64,000 bases of DNA from Halorubellus salinus. GTDB lineage: Archaea; Halobacteriota; Halobacteria; Halobacteriales; Natrialbaceae. Under the pieces are notes generated by a model. The model worked only from the letters and a program-made list of their open reading frames with translations. It made no database searches and was not told the DNA's origin. Each line of letters opens with the position of its first letter. Positions within the stretch are counted from its first letter, which is position 1. The stretch spans positions 682,001 to 746,000 of the forward strand of contig NZ_JAJCVI010000002.1 in assembly GCF_020567525.1 (NCBI RefSeq), given 5' to 3'. This document shows, in pieces, positions 16,619 to 25,089 of this stretch. The position numbers and the translations under genes are program-made.

Positions 16619-17368
16619 GTGAGAGAGTACGTCTTCACGATCGAGTACGACCGCGGCGTCGACCCCATCGCGGACGTCTTCATCGACCACCCCGAGGCCA
16701 TCGCGCGCTCGGTCGCCTGCAACGTCGTCGGCGAGGACATGTGGCGCATCGACCGCTTTTCCGGTCCCGAGCACGCCATCGACGCCCTCGAGGAGCTCGT
16801 CCTCGACGCGAACCGCTGCAACGAGTGCCCCGAAGGCGCCTGCGACTCCTACCGCGAACACGAACTCCTCGAGACCAGTCCGACGACCGCCACGGTCTAC
16901 ACGTACCGCCAGGGAATCGACGCCTGCCCCGCGCTCCCCTACCCCGCGAGCGAACACCTCGGCCCCGGCCTCGTCTTCGAGACGCGCCGTCGCGGGAACG
17001 AGTACGTCTGGCGCATCCTCACGCGCGACGGCACCGGCGCTGGCGAACTGTTCGACCACGTCCGCGAGTCGTTCCCCGACACCATCGGCATCTCCCTCAG
17101 TCAGACCGGCGACCCCACCCACTGGGGCGACGGCGACGACGACCGCGACGAACTCCCCTACGAGCAACGCGCCGCCCTCGAAGCCGCGGTCGACGCCGGC
17201 TACTACCAGACCCCCCGCGAGTGCACGCTCGCCGAGGTCGCCGAGGACGCCGGCATCCCACGTTCGACGCTCCAGTACCGCCTCCAGAACGCCGAAACCT
17301 GGCTCGCCACCGAGTTCACCGAAGGCTGCCTCGACGTCGACGACGAGGTTCCGGAACGCGCACCCTGA
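16619..17368 (+). CDS. Bacterio-opsin activator-type HTH (HTH-10) transcriptional regulator with a cysteine cluster
   Basis: A 249-residue regulator. The C-terminal HTH at about 183-232 (LPYEQRAALEAAVDAGYY... LAEVAEDAGIPRSTLQYRLQNAE) is the HTH-10 domain of Bat-like haloarchaeal proteins. The N-terminal sensory part contains Cys34, a C67-x2-C70-x4-C75 cluster and Cys103, which could bind a metal or sense redox state. The GTG at 16619 is preferred; an in-frame TTG at 16595 lies within the palindrome and upstream of any sensible leader. It is divergent from tfb and 57 bp upstream of a rhodanese gene on the same strand, so it may govern sulfur- or redox-related genes. The ligand is unknown. Confidence 0.85.
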   Translation: MREYVFTIEYDRGVDPIADVFIDHPEAIARSVACNVVGEDMWRIDRFSGPEHAIDALEELVLDANRCNECPEGACDSYREHELLETSPTTATVYTYRQGIDACPALPYPASEHLGPGLVFETRRRGNEYVWRILTRDGTGAGELFDHVRESFPDTIGISLSQTGDPTHWGDGDDDRDELPYEQRAALEAAVDAGYYQTPRECTLAEVAEDAGIPRSTLQYRLQNAETWLATEFTEGCLDVDDEVPERAP

Positions 17369-17425
17369 GGACCCCAGGGAGAGAGCGCGCTCCTTAACAC
17401 CACCCCGACCCAAGCACCTCCACGA

Positions 17426-17812
17426 ATGGACGGCGAAGTCGCTCCCGAGGACGTCGAAGAACTCACCGCCGACGACGACGTCGACCTCTGCATCGTCGAC
17501 ATCAGGAACCCGTCGAGCTACGCCCGCGGGCACATCCCGGGGTCGCGGAACGTTCCACTTCCGGAGCTCACGAACGCCGTCGAGGCACTCCCCGACGCCG
17601 ACCGCGTCGTCACCGTCTGCCCGCACGGCAAGTCGAGCGTGCAGGCCGCACGCCTCATCGCGTCCTACGAGGGCGTCGACGCCCCCGTCGAGAGCATGGC
17701 CGGCGGCCTCACCGCGTACGACGGCGAGTTCGCCACCGGCACCACCGACGGCAACGGCAGATCCGCCGACGCCGGCGGTGAATCCACCGACGGCCCCAGC
17801 GCTCCCTTCTGA
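17426..17812 (+). CDS. Rhodanese-like sulfurtransferase domain protein
   Basis: A 128-residue single-domain rhodanese. Its active loop C65-P-H-G-K-S70 carries the persulfide-forming cysteine, and the preceding DIRNPSSYARGHIPGSRNVPL segment is the classical CH2 motif. The last 30 residues are low-complexity Gly/Asp/Ser. Family members carry sulfane sulfur to cysteine or cyanide acceptors. It follows the cysteine-rich HTH-10 regulator by 57 bp and may be its target, which is an inference from position. Confidence 0.9.
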   Translation: MDGEVAPEDVEELTADDDVDLCIVDIRNPSSYARGHIPGSRNVPLPELTNAVEALPDADRVVTVCPHGKSSVQAARLIASYEGVDAPVESMAGGLTAYDGEFATGTTDGNGRSADAGGESTDGPSAPF

Positions 17813-17846
17813 CGCTGTCGCTCGCGTTCACGCCAGCACTCGACGA

Positions 17847-17888
17847 CCACGCACCGAACGCGACCGGCGACGCACCGAACGCGACCGA
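17847..17888 (+). repeat. 21-bp tandem repeat, two copies, non-coding
   Basis: Copies at 17847-17867 and 17868-17888 share ACGCACCGAACGCGACCG and lie in the gap between the convergent rhodanese and aIF1 genes. No coding role is seen. Confidence 0.8.
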
Positions 17889-17933
17889 CGACGCCGTCGC
17901 TCGCGAGTGGTGAACGAACCGAGGAGAGGGAGG

Positions 17934-18227
17934 TCAGGCGACGTTGAACCCGCGGTCGCGGAGGAAGTCCTCGATGCGGCCCGAGTGGTTCCCCTGGAGT
18001 TCGATGTGGCCGTCCTCGACGGTCCCGCCACAGGCGAACTTGGACTTCAGGTCCGACGAGAGGGAGTCGATGTCGACGTCCTTCGATTCGAACCCTTCGA
18101 TGACCGTTACCTCTTTCCCGTATCTGCGCTCGTCAATGCGGATGGTTATCTCCGTATCTCCCTTGGCCACGTCCTCGCAGACGCAGAGTTCCTCGGGGAG
18201 CCCGCACGTCGAGCAGACTTCCGACAT
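17934..18227 (-). CDS. Translation initiation factor aIF1 (SUI1 family)
   Basis: A 97-residue SUI1/eIF1 homologue that helps the small ribosomal subunit choose the start codon. The N terminus [17 protein letters not shown] has four cysteines (C5, C8, C15, C17) in a zinc-ribbon-like arrangement common in archaeal versions. The body [28 protein letters not shown] and [19 protein letters not shown] is the SUI1 fold with its conserved basic/Gly loop. The length is normal. An AT-rich patch (GTTTAATATGG on the coding strand) lies about 25-35 bp upstream and may be the TATA box. Confidence 0.93.
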   Translation of the reverse strand: MSEVCSTCGLPEELCVCEDVAKGDTEITIRIDERRYGKEVTVIEGFESKDVDIDSLSSDLKSKFACGGTVEDGHIELQGNHSGRIEDFLRDRGFNVA

Positions 18228-18383
18228 TACGATTCGAAGTTACGGCGTCGCCATATTAAACACTATCGGGACTCCCGGACCCGAATAAAACTCGAACCCG
18301 GTCGTGTCGGCGCGTTTCCCGGGGGTTCGCCGGCATAAAGCACCACTGGTCACGGCGACGGCGCGAACGACCGCGTTCGGGCG

Positions 18384-20645
18384 CTAGCGGAGTCGCCGGA
18401 GCAGTGGCGTGTGCGCTCGCACGGTGTCGTCGACGAGCGCGACGACCTCGTCCGCCTCCGCCTCGTTGACGCCGTTCCCGTACACCGCGTGCTCGTAGAG
18501 CTCGCCGACGCGAGTCACCTCGTCGTCGAGACCGGCGCGCGTCAACGCCTCGATGTACGCCGGCGGGGACTCGTCGACGTGCCGCGGCCGGTAATGACGC
18601 TCCAGCAGGAGCTCCAGGCGTTCGACGGCGCGCCTGACGTCGGTCTCCGGGTCGACGCGCCCGCCGTGCCAGTGGATCTTCGCCGTGCGGAGCGCGCGGT
18701 CGGTCGCCCCCGAGCGGTGCGCGCCCGCGGCGAGCCCGATGAGCGCGACGAACGCGACGAACAGCGTCTCCGGTGGGATCGGCCCGCCACCGCTACCTTC
18801 GTCGCCACCGTCGCTGCCGTTCGTCGTCGCCCCGCCCGTCTCCAGCGTGAAGTTCCCGCCACCAGCGGCCGTCGTCCCACCGAGGTTCGGGTTCCGGAAC
18901 GTCTGCTCCGAGCGGTTCACGTCCGTCGCGTTCGGCGACGGCGTCGTCGACGGCGTCGTCGTCGTCAACGGCGCCTGCTCGCTGTCGCCGACGTCGACGT
19001 TCTCGTCACCGTCCTCGCGAGCATCCTCGATGCGTTCGACCTCCGCTTCCTGCCGCGGGCCGGCCGGCGTCGGATCGAACTTCACCCAGCCGACGTCCTC
19101 GAAGTACACCTCGACCCACGCGTGCGAGTCCGACCCGCGGACGAGCCACTCGTTGTCGTCGACCTGCTGGCCGGGCGTGTACCCGACCGCGAACCGCGCC
19201 GGGATACCCTGACTCCGGAGCATCATGACCATCGTCGTCGCGTAGTACGTACAGTACCCCTGCTCCATCTCCAGGAGGAACTTCTCGGCGATGTTCCCGC
19301 TCGGGCGGTCCGTGTCCAGCGAGTACTCGCGGTTCCCCTCCAGCCAGTCCTCGATGGCGACCGCGGTCTCGTAGGGGTTCTGGGCGTCCGCCTGGGACAC
19401 GATGCGCTCGGTCCGCTCCGTGAACGTCTCGGAGAGCCCCTGGGCTTCCGTGTAGCGGTTCTCGACGCGCGAGGGGTACTCGGTCCCGGTCGCGCGCAGC
19501 GTCTCCTCGTCCGCGGTCGGCACCGCGCTGACGACGCTGTACCGGTCGCCCTCGCGGAACCGGACGTCGGACTGGATGCCGCCGTTGAGCGTGACCTTCG
19601 TGAACTCGCGGACGTCCCCGCGGACCTCCACGGGCTGGTTCGCCGCCGGCATCACCTTCGCCGGCGCGAGCACCTCGAACGTCTGACTCACCCGCGTCGT
19701 CTCACCGGGTGGTTCGTCGAGCAAGCTCGGCGAGTAGTCCCGTGACTCGCCGCTCCGCAACCACGTCTGGCCCGTGAAGCGGTCGTACGTCGCCACCCGC
19801 CAGTACTGGCCCTGGTCGGCCTCGACCTTGAACCGGACCTCCGGCGACAGCCGGATGGACCCGACGATCGGCGCGCGCCCGGTCTCCGCGGTCAGACTCC
19901 CCTCGACGGTCGCCGCGCCCTCCCCGCCCGCGCGCGGCAACAGCAGCGGGCTCCCGGGGAGGACGGGCACCGAAGAGATGACGAGCATCGCCGCGAACAG
20001 CAGCACGAGCACGTCCACCTGCTTGAGCGTCCCACCGCGCTTCTCGAGTTCGCCGAACCCGACCGCCGCGATGCCCGCGACCGCACCGAACAACAGCGGG
20101 ACGCGACCCAGCAGGACCGGTGCGTCGCCGGTCATGATGAGGACGGCGAGCGCGAGGCCGGCGACGCCGACCGCGGCGACGTACCGCCGCCGGAGCGCGA
20201 GGTACGTCGTGATGAACACCGGCGCGGGCGCGAACCCGAGGATCCACACGGTCGGTTCGACGAGCTTCAGGACGCGCCACCCCGTGAGGAGCGCGAACGC
20301 GTCGGTGAGTATCTGGCCGCCACGGGTCGTCAGCGACACCACGCCGAGCGGCGTCGCGAGCAGGTACGCGAGTCCGCCCGCGAACACGAGCACGACGGTG
20401 AGGATGGCGGCGACGCGCTCGCCGACCGTTCGCGAGAGCGCGTACCCGCCAGCGAACGCACCGAGGACGACCGCCGCCAGCTCCGGCGTCCCACCGACCG
20501 ACGGCACCGACGTCAACTCGAAGAGGACCGCGAGGTACGTCGCCGTGATACCGGTGACGCCCGCGAGCGCGAGCACGCGGAAGCGACTCGAGTCGCTCTC
20601 CGCGTCGGACGCGAACCGCGCCCCGAGCCGGTCGACGGTACTCAT
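18384..20645 (-). CDS. Membrane-anchored transglutaminase-like protein (TgpA type, DUF3488/DUF4129)
   Basis: A 753-residue protein and the last gene of the moxR-DUF58 operon. The N terminus has about six membrane helices (residues 25-240). A large outer segment follows with a transglutaminase core: Cys in EQGYCTYYATTMVMMLRSQGIPARFAVGY (about 464), His in SDSHAWVEVYF (about 507) and Asp in VKFDPTP (about 523), so the triad is intact. A Ser/Thr/Gly-rich linker leads to one more helix (FVAFVALIGLAAGA) and a cytoplasmic DUF4129-like tail. Members may act as thiol proteases or cross-linkers at the cell surface; the substrate is unknown. Its ATG overlaps the stop of an unusual repeat-coded micro-ORF. 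Confidence 0.88.
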   Translation of the reverse strand: MSTVDRLGARFASDAESDSSRFRVLALAGVTGITATYLAVLFELTSVPSVGGTPELAAVVLGAFAGGYALSRTVGERVAAILTVVLVFAGGLAYLLATPLGVVSLTTRGGQILTDAFALLTGWRVLKLVEPTVWILGFAPAPVFITTYLALRRRYVAAVGVAGLALAVLIMTGDAPVLLGRVPLLFGAVAGIAAVGFGELEKRGGTLKQVDVLVLLFAAMLVISSVPVLPGSPLLLPRAGGEGAATVEGSLTAETGRAPIVGSIRLSPEVRFKVEADQGQYWRVATYDRFTGQTWLRSGESRDYSPSLLDEPPGETTRVSQTFEVLAPAKVMPAANQPVEVRGDVREFTKVTLNGGIQSDVRFREGDRYSVVSAVPTADEETLRATGTEYPSRVENRYTEAQGLSETFTERTERIVSQADAQNPYETAVAIEDWLEGNREYSLDTDRPSGNIAEKFLLEMEQGYCTYYATTMVMMLRSQGIPARFAVGYTPGQQVDDNEWLVRGSDSHAWVEVYFEDVGWVKFDPTPAGPRQEAEVERIEDAREDGDENVDVGDSEQAPLTTTTPSTTPSPNATDVNRSEQTFRNPNLGGTTAAGGGNFTLETGGATTNGSDGGDEGSGGGPIPPETLFVAFVALIGLAAGAHRSGATDRALRTAKIHWHGGRVDPETDVRRAVERLELLLERHYRPRHVDESPPAYIEALTRAGLDDEVTRVGELYEHAVYGNGVNEAEADEVVALVDDTVRAHTPLLRRLR

Positions 20646-20804
20646 ACGGACACCTCCCGGTGACCGGAGCAGTCAGGGGTACGCGTGCCCGCACCTCCTC
20701 GCGAACCGGAGCAGTCGGGAGTACGCGTGCCCGCACCTCCTCGCGAACCTGAGTAGTCGGGAGTACTCATGCTCGCACCTCCTCGCGAGCCGGTGCGTCG
20801 CGGA
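20638..20804. repeat. 42-bp tandem repeat, four copies, at the DUF58-transglutaminase junction
   Basis: Units start at about 20638, 20679, 20721 and 20763. The two inner units differ at only two or three positions. Read on the minus strand, each unit contains a GAGGAGGTG ribosome-binding-like string followed by what was, or still is, ATGAGTAC. The outer units form the real start codons of the micro-ORF and of the transglutaminase; in the inner two ATGA has become ACGC. The array is best read as serial duplication of the DUF58 3' end and coupled start. Confidence 0.85.
20642..20770 (-). CDS. Repeat-coded micro-ORF (42 codons) coupled to both neighbours
   Basis: This reading frame codes for 42 residues made of a 14-residue repeat (GSRGGAGTRTPDCS). 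Its ATG overlaps the DUF58 stop as ATGA and its TGA overlaps the transglutaminase ATG as ATGA, so ribosomes leaving DUF58 could translate it and pass on to the next gene. The peptide is not acidic, unlike the rest of the proteome, and matches no family I know. It may be only a bridge that keeps translation coupled across an expanded repeat. Whether it yields a stable product is open. Confidence 0.45.
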   Translation of the reverse strand: MSTPDYSGSRGGAGTRTPDCSGSRGGAGTRTPDCSGHREVSV

Positions 20805-21771
20805 CGAACGACGAGAACGGGACCTCGCGGTCCGCCATCTCGACGCGAACGCCCGTGGACTCGCTGCCCGTGACGACGACGTTCGCGCGCGCCCGATGCT
20901 CGTCGGGGACCTTCCCCGGCCCGACGGTCGCGAGCAACGACAGGAGCGCCTCCCGCTGGTCCGCGCCCGCGTCGGCCTCCAGTTCGCCGTTCGGCGCCGA
21001 CAGGCCGACGCGGATGCCCGAATCGAGGAGGTAGAGCGCGATGCTCGCGGTCGCCTCCGCGACGTGGTCGTCCCAGCCGTCCGCGCTCTCGCACGCGATG
21101 TGGACGTCGCCGACGTCCTCCTCGCTCACGAACTGCTTCACGACGAGGTCGTTCGCCGCGCGCTTCGCACTGGACTTCCAGTGCACGTCACGCAGCGAAT
21201 CCCCGCGGTCGTACTCGCGGAGACTGTCGAACTCCTCGCGGTTGTGCTCGAACCCGCCCTCCGGCAGGAGGTTGAGTTCGTGCCGCGTCGACCCCGTCAG
21301 CGCGTACACGCGCGGATACACGAGCACGCTGTCGCGATGCCCGTACCGGTGCTCGGCCTCCGCGAGCCCCAGGACGTCGACGATACGGACCGAGAGCGGC
21401 CCGAGGTCGTGCTCGCCGCGGTCGCGGTACGTCACGTCGTACGCGAGGGAACGCGTCCCGAGCGTCGCCTCGAAGTACGCACCGTCGAGTTCGAGGCCGG
21501 CGTCCGCGTCGTCCTCGACGGTCGCCGCGACCGGCGACCCGACGTCGAACGACAACGTCACCTGCTTCGTCTCGTCGATGAACCCCGGGTCGGGAACGCG
21601 GCGCGTCACCTCGGGCCGGCCCGCACGCCGCACCTGGACGGCCGCACCGACGACCGCCACCAGGACCGGGATGACGATGACGCCGAGCGCTTGCGCGCCG
21701 AACACGAACGACGCGAGCACGCCGAGAACGACCACGCCGAGCGCCGCCTTCCCGCGTCGAGTCAACCGCAT
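20767..21771 (-). CDS. DUF58 domain protein, middle gene of the moxR operon
   Basis: A 334-residue protein with two N-terminal membrane helices (about 8-40), a beta-rich outer segment (TKQVTLSFDVGSPVAATVEDD) and the DUF58 signature EEFDSLREYDRGDSLRDVHWKSSAK at about 185-210, followed by a von Willebrand A-like fold. Such proteins almost always sit beside a MoxR ATPase and a transglutaminase and are thought to help assemble or activate surface or metal-dependent complexes. The start at 21771 is 1 bp from the moxR stop, so the two are translationally coupled. The exact role is unknown. Confidence 0.88.
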   Translation of the reverse strand: MRLTRRGKAALGVVVLGVLASFVFGAQALGVIVIPVLVAVVGAAVQVRRAGRPEVTRRVPDPGFIDETKQVTLSFDVGSPVAATVEDDADAGLELDGAYFEATLGTRSLAYDVTYRDRGEHDLGPLSVRIVDVLGLAEAEHRYGHRDSVLVYPRVYALTGSTRHELNLLPEGGFEHNREEFDSLREYDRGDSLRDVHWKSSAKRAANDLVVKQFVSEEDVGDVHIACESADGWDDHVAEATASIALYLLDSGIRVGLSAPNGELEADAGADQREALLSLLATVGPGKVPDEHRARANVVVTGSESTGVRVEMADREVPFSSFVRDAPAREEVRA

Positions 21772-21772
21772 C

Positions 21773-22765
21773 TTACTCGACCGGCACCGTCTCGATGGCG
21801 TCCGCCACCACCTGCTCGCCCTGGTCCTGCGGGCCACTCGCGGACAGGCGGATGCGGTGACTGAGCACGCGCGGCGCCTCCGTCTGCACGTCCTCGGGCG
21901 TCACGTACCCGCGACCACGGACGACCGCTCGCGCCTGCGCCGCCCGCATCAACGCGATGGTGCCACGCGGTGACACGCCGAGTTTCGCGTTCTCGCGCGT
22001 GTACGCCGCGAGTCGCGTCCCGTACTCGCGGACCGCTTCCTTCACCGTGACGTTCGCGACGGTCTCGCGCGCCCGCCGGATGGTCTCGGTATCAGTGACC
22101 GACGTCAACGACTCGATGGGGTGATGGCCGACGGCGCGCGCGACGACCTCCGACTCCTCGGCCGCGTCCGGATACCCGAGGTGCAACTTCTTCATGAAGC
22201 GGTCGACCTCCGCGAGCGGCAACTCGTAGGTGCGATTGGGTTCCACGGAGTTCTGGGTCGCGATGACCGTGAACGGCTGCGGGAGCATCCGCGTCGTCCC
22301 GTCGACCGTCACCTGCTGTTCCTCCATCGCCTCCAGGAGCGCGCTCTGGGTCTTCGGCGGCGCGCGATTGATCTCGTCGCCGAGGACGACGTTCGCGAAC
22401 ACCGGCCCCTTCTGGAACTCGAACTCGCGGGTCTTCTGGTTGAAGACGTTCACGCCCGTGATGTCCGACGGCAGGAGGTCCGGCGTGAACTGGACGCGTT
22501 TGAACGAGCACTCGATGGACGCCGCGAGCGCCCTCGCGAGCATCGTCTTCCCGACGCCCGGGACGTCCTCGAGGAGGACGTGCCCGCGACCGAGCATCGC
22601 CGTGACGACGTGCTCGATCTCGTCGTGATGCCCGACGATGACGTCCTCGACGTTCGAGATGACGTCCCGACTGACCTGCGCGGCTTCCTCGATCGGGAGC
22701 GATTCCGGGGCTGTTTCTGGGCGACTCGACTGTGGCGTCGCATCTGGAGTGTTAGCGTCCGTCAT
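21773..22765 (-). CDS. MoxR-family AAA+ ATPase
   Basis: A 330-residue AAA+ chaperone-like ATPase and the first gene of the operon. Walker A DVPGVGKT is at about residues 68-75, Walker B VVLGDEINRAPPKTQSALLEAMEE follows at about 130, then sensor 1 VIATQNSVE and the lid region PRGTIALMRAAQARA. The 30-residue Ser/Pro-rich N terminus is a haloarchaeal extension. In other systems MoxR proteins insert metals or mature protein complexes together with VWA-fold partners such as the adjacent DUF58 protein. The 235-bp upstream gap holds its promoter, though I see no strong TATA box. Confidence 0.92.
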   Translation of the reverse strand: MTDANTPDATPQSSRPETAPESLPIEEAAQVSRDVISNVEDVIVGHHDEIEHVVTAMLGRGHVLLEDVPGVGKTMLARALAASIECSFKRVQFTPDLLPSDITGVNVFNQKTREFEFQKGPVFANVVLGDEINRAPPKTQSALLEAMEEQQVTVDGTTRMLPQPFTVIATQNSVEPNRTYELPLAEVDRFMKKLHLGYPDAAEESEVVARAVGHHPIESLTSVTDTETIRRARETVANVTVKEAVREYGTRLAAYTRENAKLGVSPRGTIALMRAAQARAVVRGRGYVTPEDVQTEAPRVLSHRIRLSASGPQDQGEQVVADAIETVPVE

Positions 22766-23000
22766 GAATTATCGTCTGACAGCACCGGTGTGAGAACCGG
22801 CAACCGACCTGGAGGGCGGTCAATCCCGTCGCAGTGCGTCCGACCCTCGCGACAGTTGGGCGTCGCCGACGCTACCGACGGTCGAATCCGCGCGCCCCGT
22901 GCCCGAGCGTGACACACCACGTACTGCCAGTGTGTAGCGGTCGCTGCCATGTAACGTTGCCGGGGACACAAAATTTCGTTTGTCCGAAGCTATCCTGCGA

Positions 23001-23195
23001 TTAGAGGCGCGTGAGGTTCTCGGCGCGCGGGCCCTTGTCGGCCTGCACGATGTCGAACTCTACCTCCTGTCCCTCTTCGAGGTCGGGGCCGCCGATGTCC
23101 TCCATGTGGAAGAAGACGTCCTCGTCCGCGTCCTCGGTGTCGATGAAGCCGTAACCGCCCGTGTCGTTGAAGAAGTCGACCGTACCTGTTGGCAT
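23001..23195 (-). CDS. Cold-shock domain protein (CspA type)
   Basis: A 64-residue single-stranded nucleic-acid-binding OB-fold protein, found widely in haloarchaea and in bacteria. RNP1 is GGYGFID and RNP2 is DVFFHMEDI, where bacterial forms have KGYGFI and VFVH. The C terminus ends VQADKGPRAENLTRL as in other members. It likely binds RNA and prevents unwanted structure. A TATA-like box (CTTTATGC on the minus strand) is 26-34 bp upstream, so the transcript is probably leaderless or nearly so. Confidence 0.93.
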   Translation of the reverse strand: MPTGTVDFFNDTGGYGFIDTEDADEDVFFHMEDIGGPDLEEGQEVEFDIVQADKGPRAENLTRL

Positions 23196-23220
23196 ACGCT
23201 TCCATGAAGGACGTTGGCAA

Positions 23221-23229
23221 GCATAAAGG
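23221..23229 (-). promoter_or_regulatory. TATA box of the cold-shock gene
   Basis: CTTTATGC on the coding strand, 26-34 bp before the ATG at 23195, has the spacing expected for a leaderless haloarchaeal promoter. Confidence 0.55.
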
Positions 23230-23275
23230 TTGTCACGAGGGAGATTCCGCGGTTTCCGCGGTCGAAGCGACCGTT

Positions 23276-23581
23276 CTACCAGGGTTTGCACGCTTCGCAG
23301 ACGTCGTCGCCGTCGGCGAGCCACAGCCGCTCGACGACCTCGCCGCACGACGCACACGCCGCACCGTCCGGTTCGAACCGCGACGTCGACGCCGCCGGTG
23401 ACGCCGACGCCACGCGCTCGTCGACGGTCGACTCGGTTCCATCACCCGACTCGGTTCCGTCACTCGACGCGTCAGCGTCGGCAGTCCGTTCGTCGACGGC
23501 GTCGTCGTCGGCAGCGTCGGCGTCGGTCGCGTCCGCCGCATCGCGGTCGACGAACTCGTCGATAGAAGCGTCCTCGGTCAT
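23276..23581 (-). CDS. Small acidic protein with C-terminal zinc ribbon (DUF7573-like)
   Basis: A 101-residue protein. It opens MTEDASIDEFVDRD, then has about 50 residues of Asp/Ala/Ser low complexity, and closes with a small zinc ribbon CASCGEVVERLWLADGDDVCEACKPW (two CxxC pairs). This layout matches a haloarchaea-specific family that I recall as DUF7573. Function unknown; such proteins are too small to act alone and may be adaptors. Divergent from the 72-residue gene that follows. Confidence 0.75.
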   Translation of the reverse strand: MTEDASIDEFVDRDAADATDADAADDDAVDERTADADASSDGTESGDGTESTVDERVASASPAASTSRFEPDGAACASCGEVVERLWLADGDDVCEACKPW

Positions 23582-23647
23582 ATCACGTTCCAGGAGCGGC
23601 CGGGTCTTGAGCGCAACGGACAAGTACCCGCGCTCGAAGCATCGAGT

Positions 23648-23866
23648 ATGAGCAACGGAACGTTCTGGCTCGTGTCCGAACTGCAGACCGCCGTGGAGTC
23701 GTTCGGGACCGCCGCGAGCGTCGACCCGATATCGGCCGCACTCGTCGCGATCGGTGGCCTCATCACCGCAGGGGCATCCCTCGCCTTCGGCGCACTCGTC
23801 CTCGGCAGCATCCTCGACGCACTCGGCGACAGCTTCTCGCAGTCCCCACCCCCGGGCGCGAACTGA
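23648..23866 (+). CDS. Small hypothetical membrane protein
   Basis: A 72-residue protein I do not recognise. It has one strong hydrophobic segment at about residues 27-60 (ISAALVAIGGLITAGASLAFGALVLGSIL), enough for one long or two short helices, between a polar N terminus and a short Pro-rich tail. It ends just before a tandem repeat array. Codon use is like that of its neighbours, which supports it being real. Confidence 0.6.
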   Translation: MSNGTFWLVSELQTAVESFGTAASVDPISAALVAIGGLITAGASLAFGALVLGSILDALGDSFSQSPPPGAN

Positions 23867-23941
23867 CCGCGACGAAGCGCGAAGCCCGGACGACCGACTG
23901 CTGACGACCACGTCACCGGCACGGGTCACGCTCTCCTCGCA

Positions 23942-24040
23942 CTCACCGACGACGCCAGCAGCCCCGAGCGCACGCTCACCGACGACGCCAGCAGCCCCGA
24001 GCGCACGCTCACCGACGACGCCAGCAGCCGCGCGCGCGCC
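23942..24040 (+). repeat. 33-bp tandem repeat, three copies, non-coding
   Basis: Units begin at 23942, 23975 and 24008 and share the core CTCACCGACGACGCCAGCAG. The first two units are nearly identical; the third decays into a CG-alternating run. The array fills the gap between the 3' ends of two convergent genes. Confidence 0.9.
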
Positions 24041-24060
24041 CGTAATCCCGTCGACGACGG

Positions 24061-25089
24061 TCACCGCGCGCGGTCGAGCGCTTCGGCGCTCAACTCGATC
24101 GCGGCTTCGACGTCCGGGCCGAGTGGCGCCGCGGCGACGATGCCGTCCGCGTGGTCGAGGATGGCGTCGAAGCGGTCGGCGACGGTCGCTGGCGTCCCTG
24201 CGATACAGAACGCGTCCAGCATCGCGTCCGTCACGGCCGCTCCCGCATCCCCGAACTCGCCAGCCGAGACCGCGTCGCCGACGGACACCGCACGGTCCTG
24301 GTCGATACCGTGACGGTCGAGCACCGGCGGCGGCGCACCACCGACGATGAACGCGACCGGGATTCGAGCCGCCTCGCGTGCCGCCGTCTCGTCCTCGGCA
24401 ACGCTCACGCTCGCGTACGCCAGGAACGACACGTCACCGTACGCCTCGGGGCGCTCCTCGCGACCCTCCGCGACGCGGTCGGCCGCCCACGCGACGTCCC
24501 GCGGATGCGACCCGTTGTAGAGCACGCCGTCGGCGTGCTTCGCCGCCATCCGCGTCATGTGCGGGCCCTGCGCGCCCACGAACACCGGAACCTCGCCCGG
24601 CGGCTCGTAGTTCAATCGCGCACCGTCCGCGACGAACGTTCCGTCGTGCTCGACGCGCTCGCCGTCGAACAGGTCCTGGGCGACCTTGAACGACTCCAGG
24701 ACGCGCCGGAGCGGCCGGTCCTGGTCGACGCCGAGGTTCGCGAGCGTCGACCGGTCGCCCGCGCCGAGTCCGTACATCCCGCGGCCGGCACTCGCCTCCG
24801 CGAGCGTCGCCACACGAGACGCCTGCGTCACCGGATGCGTCTCGTAGGGGTTCACGACGCCCGGCCCGAGGCGAACGCGCTCGGTCGCCCCAGCCATCCG
24901 GGACAGTGCGACGAACGGGTCGCGGTTGTTGTAGTGACTCGACGCGAACACCGCGTCGAACCCGGACGCTTCCGCCGTCTCCGCGAACCCGACGAGGTCT
25001 TCGAGAGGATGCTCGGGCGTCACCTCGACACCGAACCGGACGTCGTCGCTCCCCACGATACCGTCCTCCGCGTCACCGTCACCCGTCAT
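24061..25089 (-). CDS. F420-dependent LLM-class oxidoreductase (Mer-like)
   Basis: A 342-residue luciferase-like (LLM) TIM-barrel enzyme related to methylenetetrahydromethanopterin reductase. The N-terminal FGVEVTPEHPLEDLVGFAETAEASGFDAVFASSHYNNRDPFVAL and the motifs RVRLGPGVVNPYETHPV and GAGDRSTLANLGV are typical of F420-binding members. Its start overlaps the cofE stop by 11 bp, and CofE adds glutamates to F420, so F420 is the likely cofactor. It may be the haloarchaeal Mer homologue that works on a folate derivative, or act on another substrate. Confidence 0.83.
   Translation of the reverse strand: MTGDGDAEDGIVGSDDVRFGVEVTPEHPLEDLVGFAETAEASGFDAVFASSHYNNRDPFVALSRMAGATERVRLGPGVVNPYETHPVTQASRVATLAEASAGRGMYGLGAGDRSTLANLGVDQDRPLRRVLESFKVAQDLFDGERVEHDGTFVADGARLNYEPPGEVPVFVGAQGPHMTRMAAKHADGVLYNGSHPRDVAWAADRVAEGREERPEAYGDVSFLAYASVSVAEDETAAREAARIPVAFIVGGAPPPVLDRHGIDQDRAVSVGDAVSAGEFGDAGAAVTDAMLDAFCIAGTPATVADRFDAILDHADGIVAAAPLGPDVEAAIELSAEALDRAR

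Noticed and set aside
23942-24040. CRISPR array
   Set aside because: The units are contiguous tandem repeats with no spacers and no cas genes nearby. The other repeat arrays in the window have the same form.
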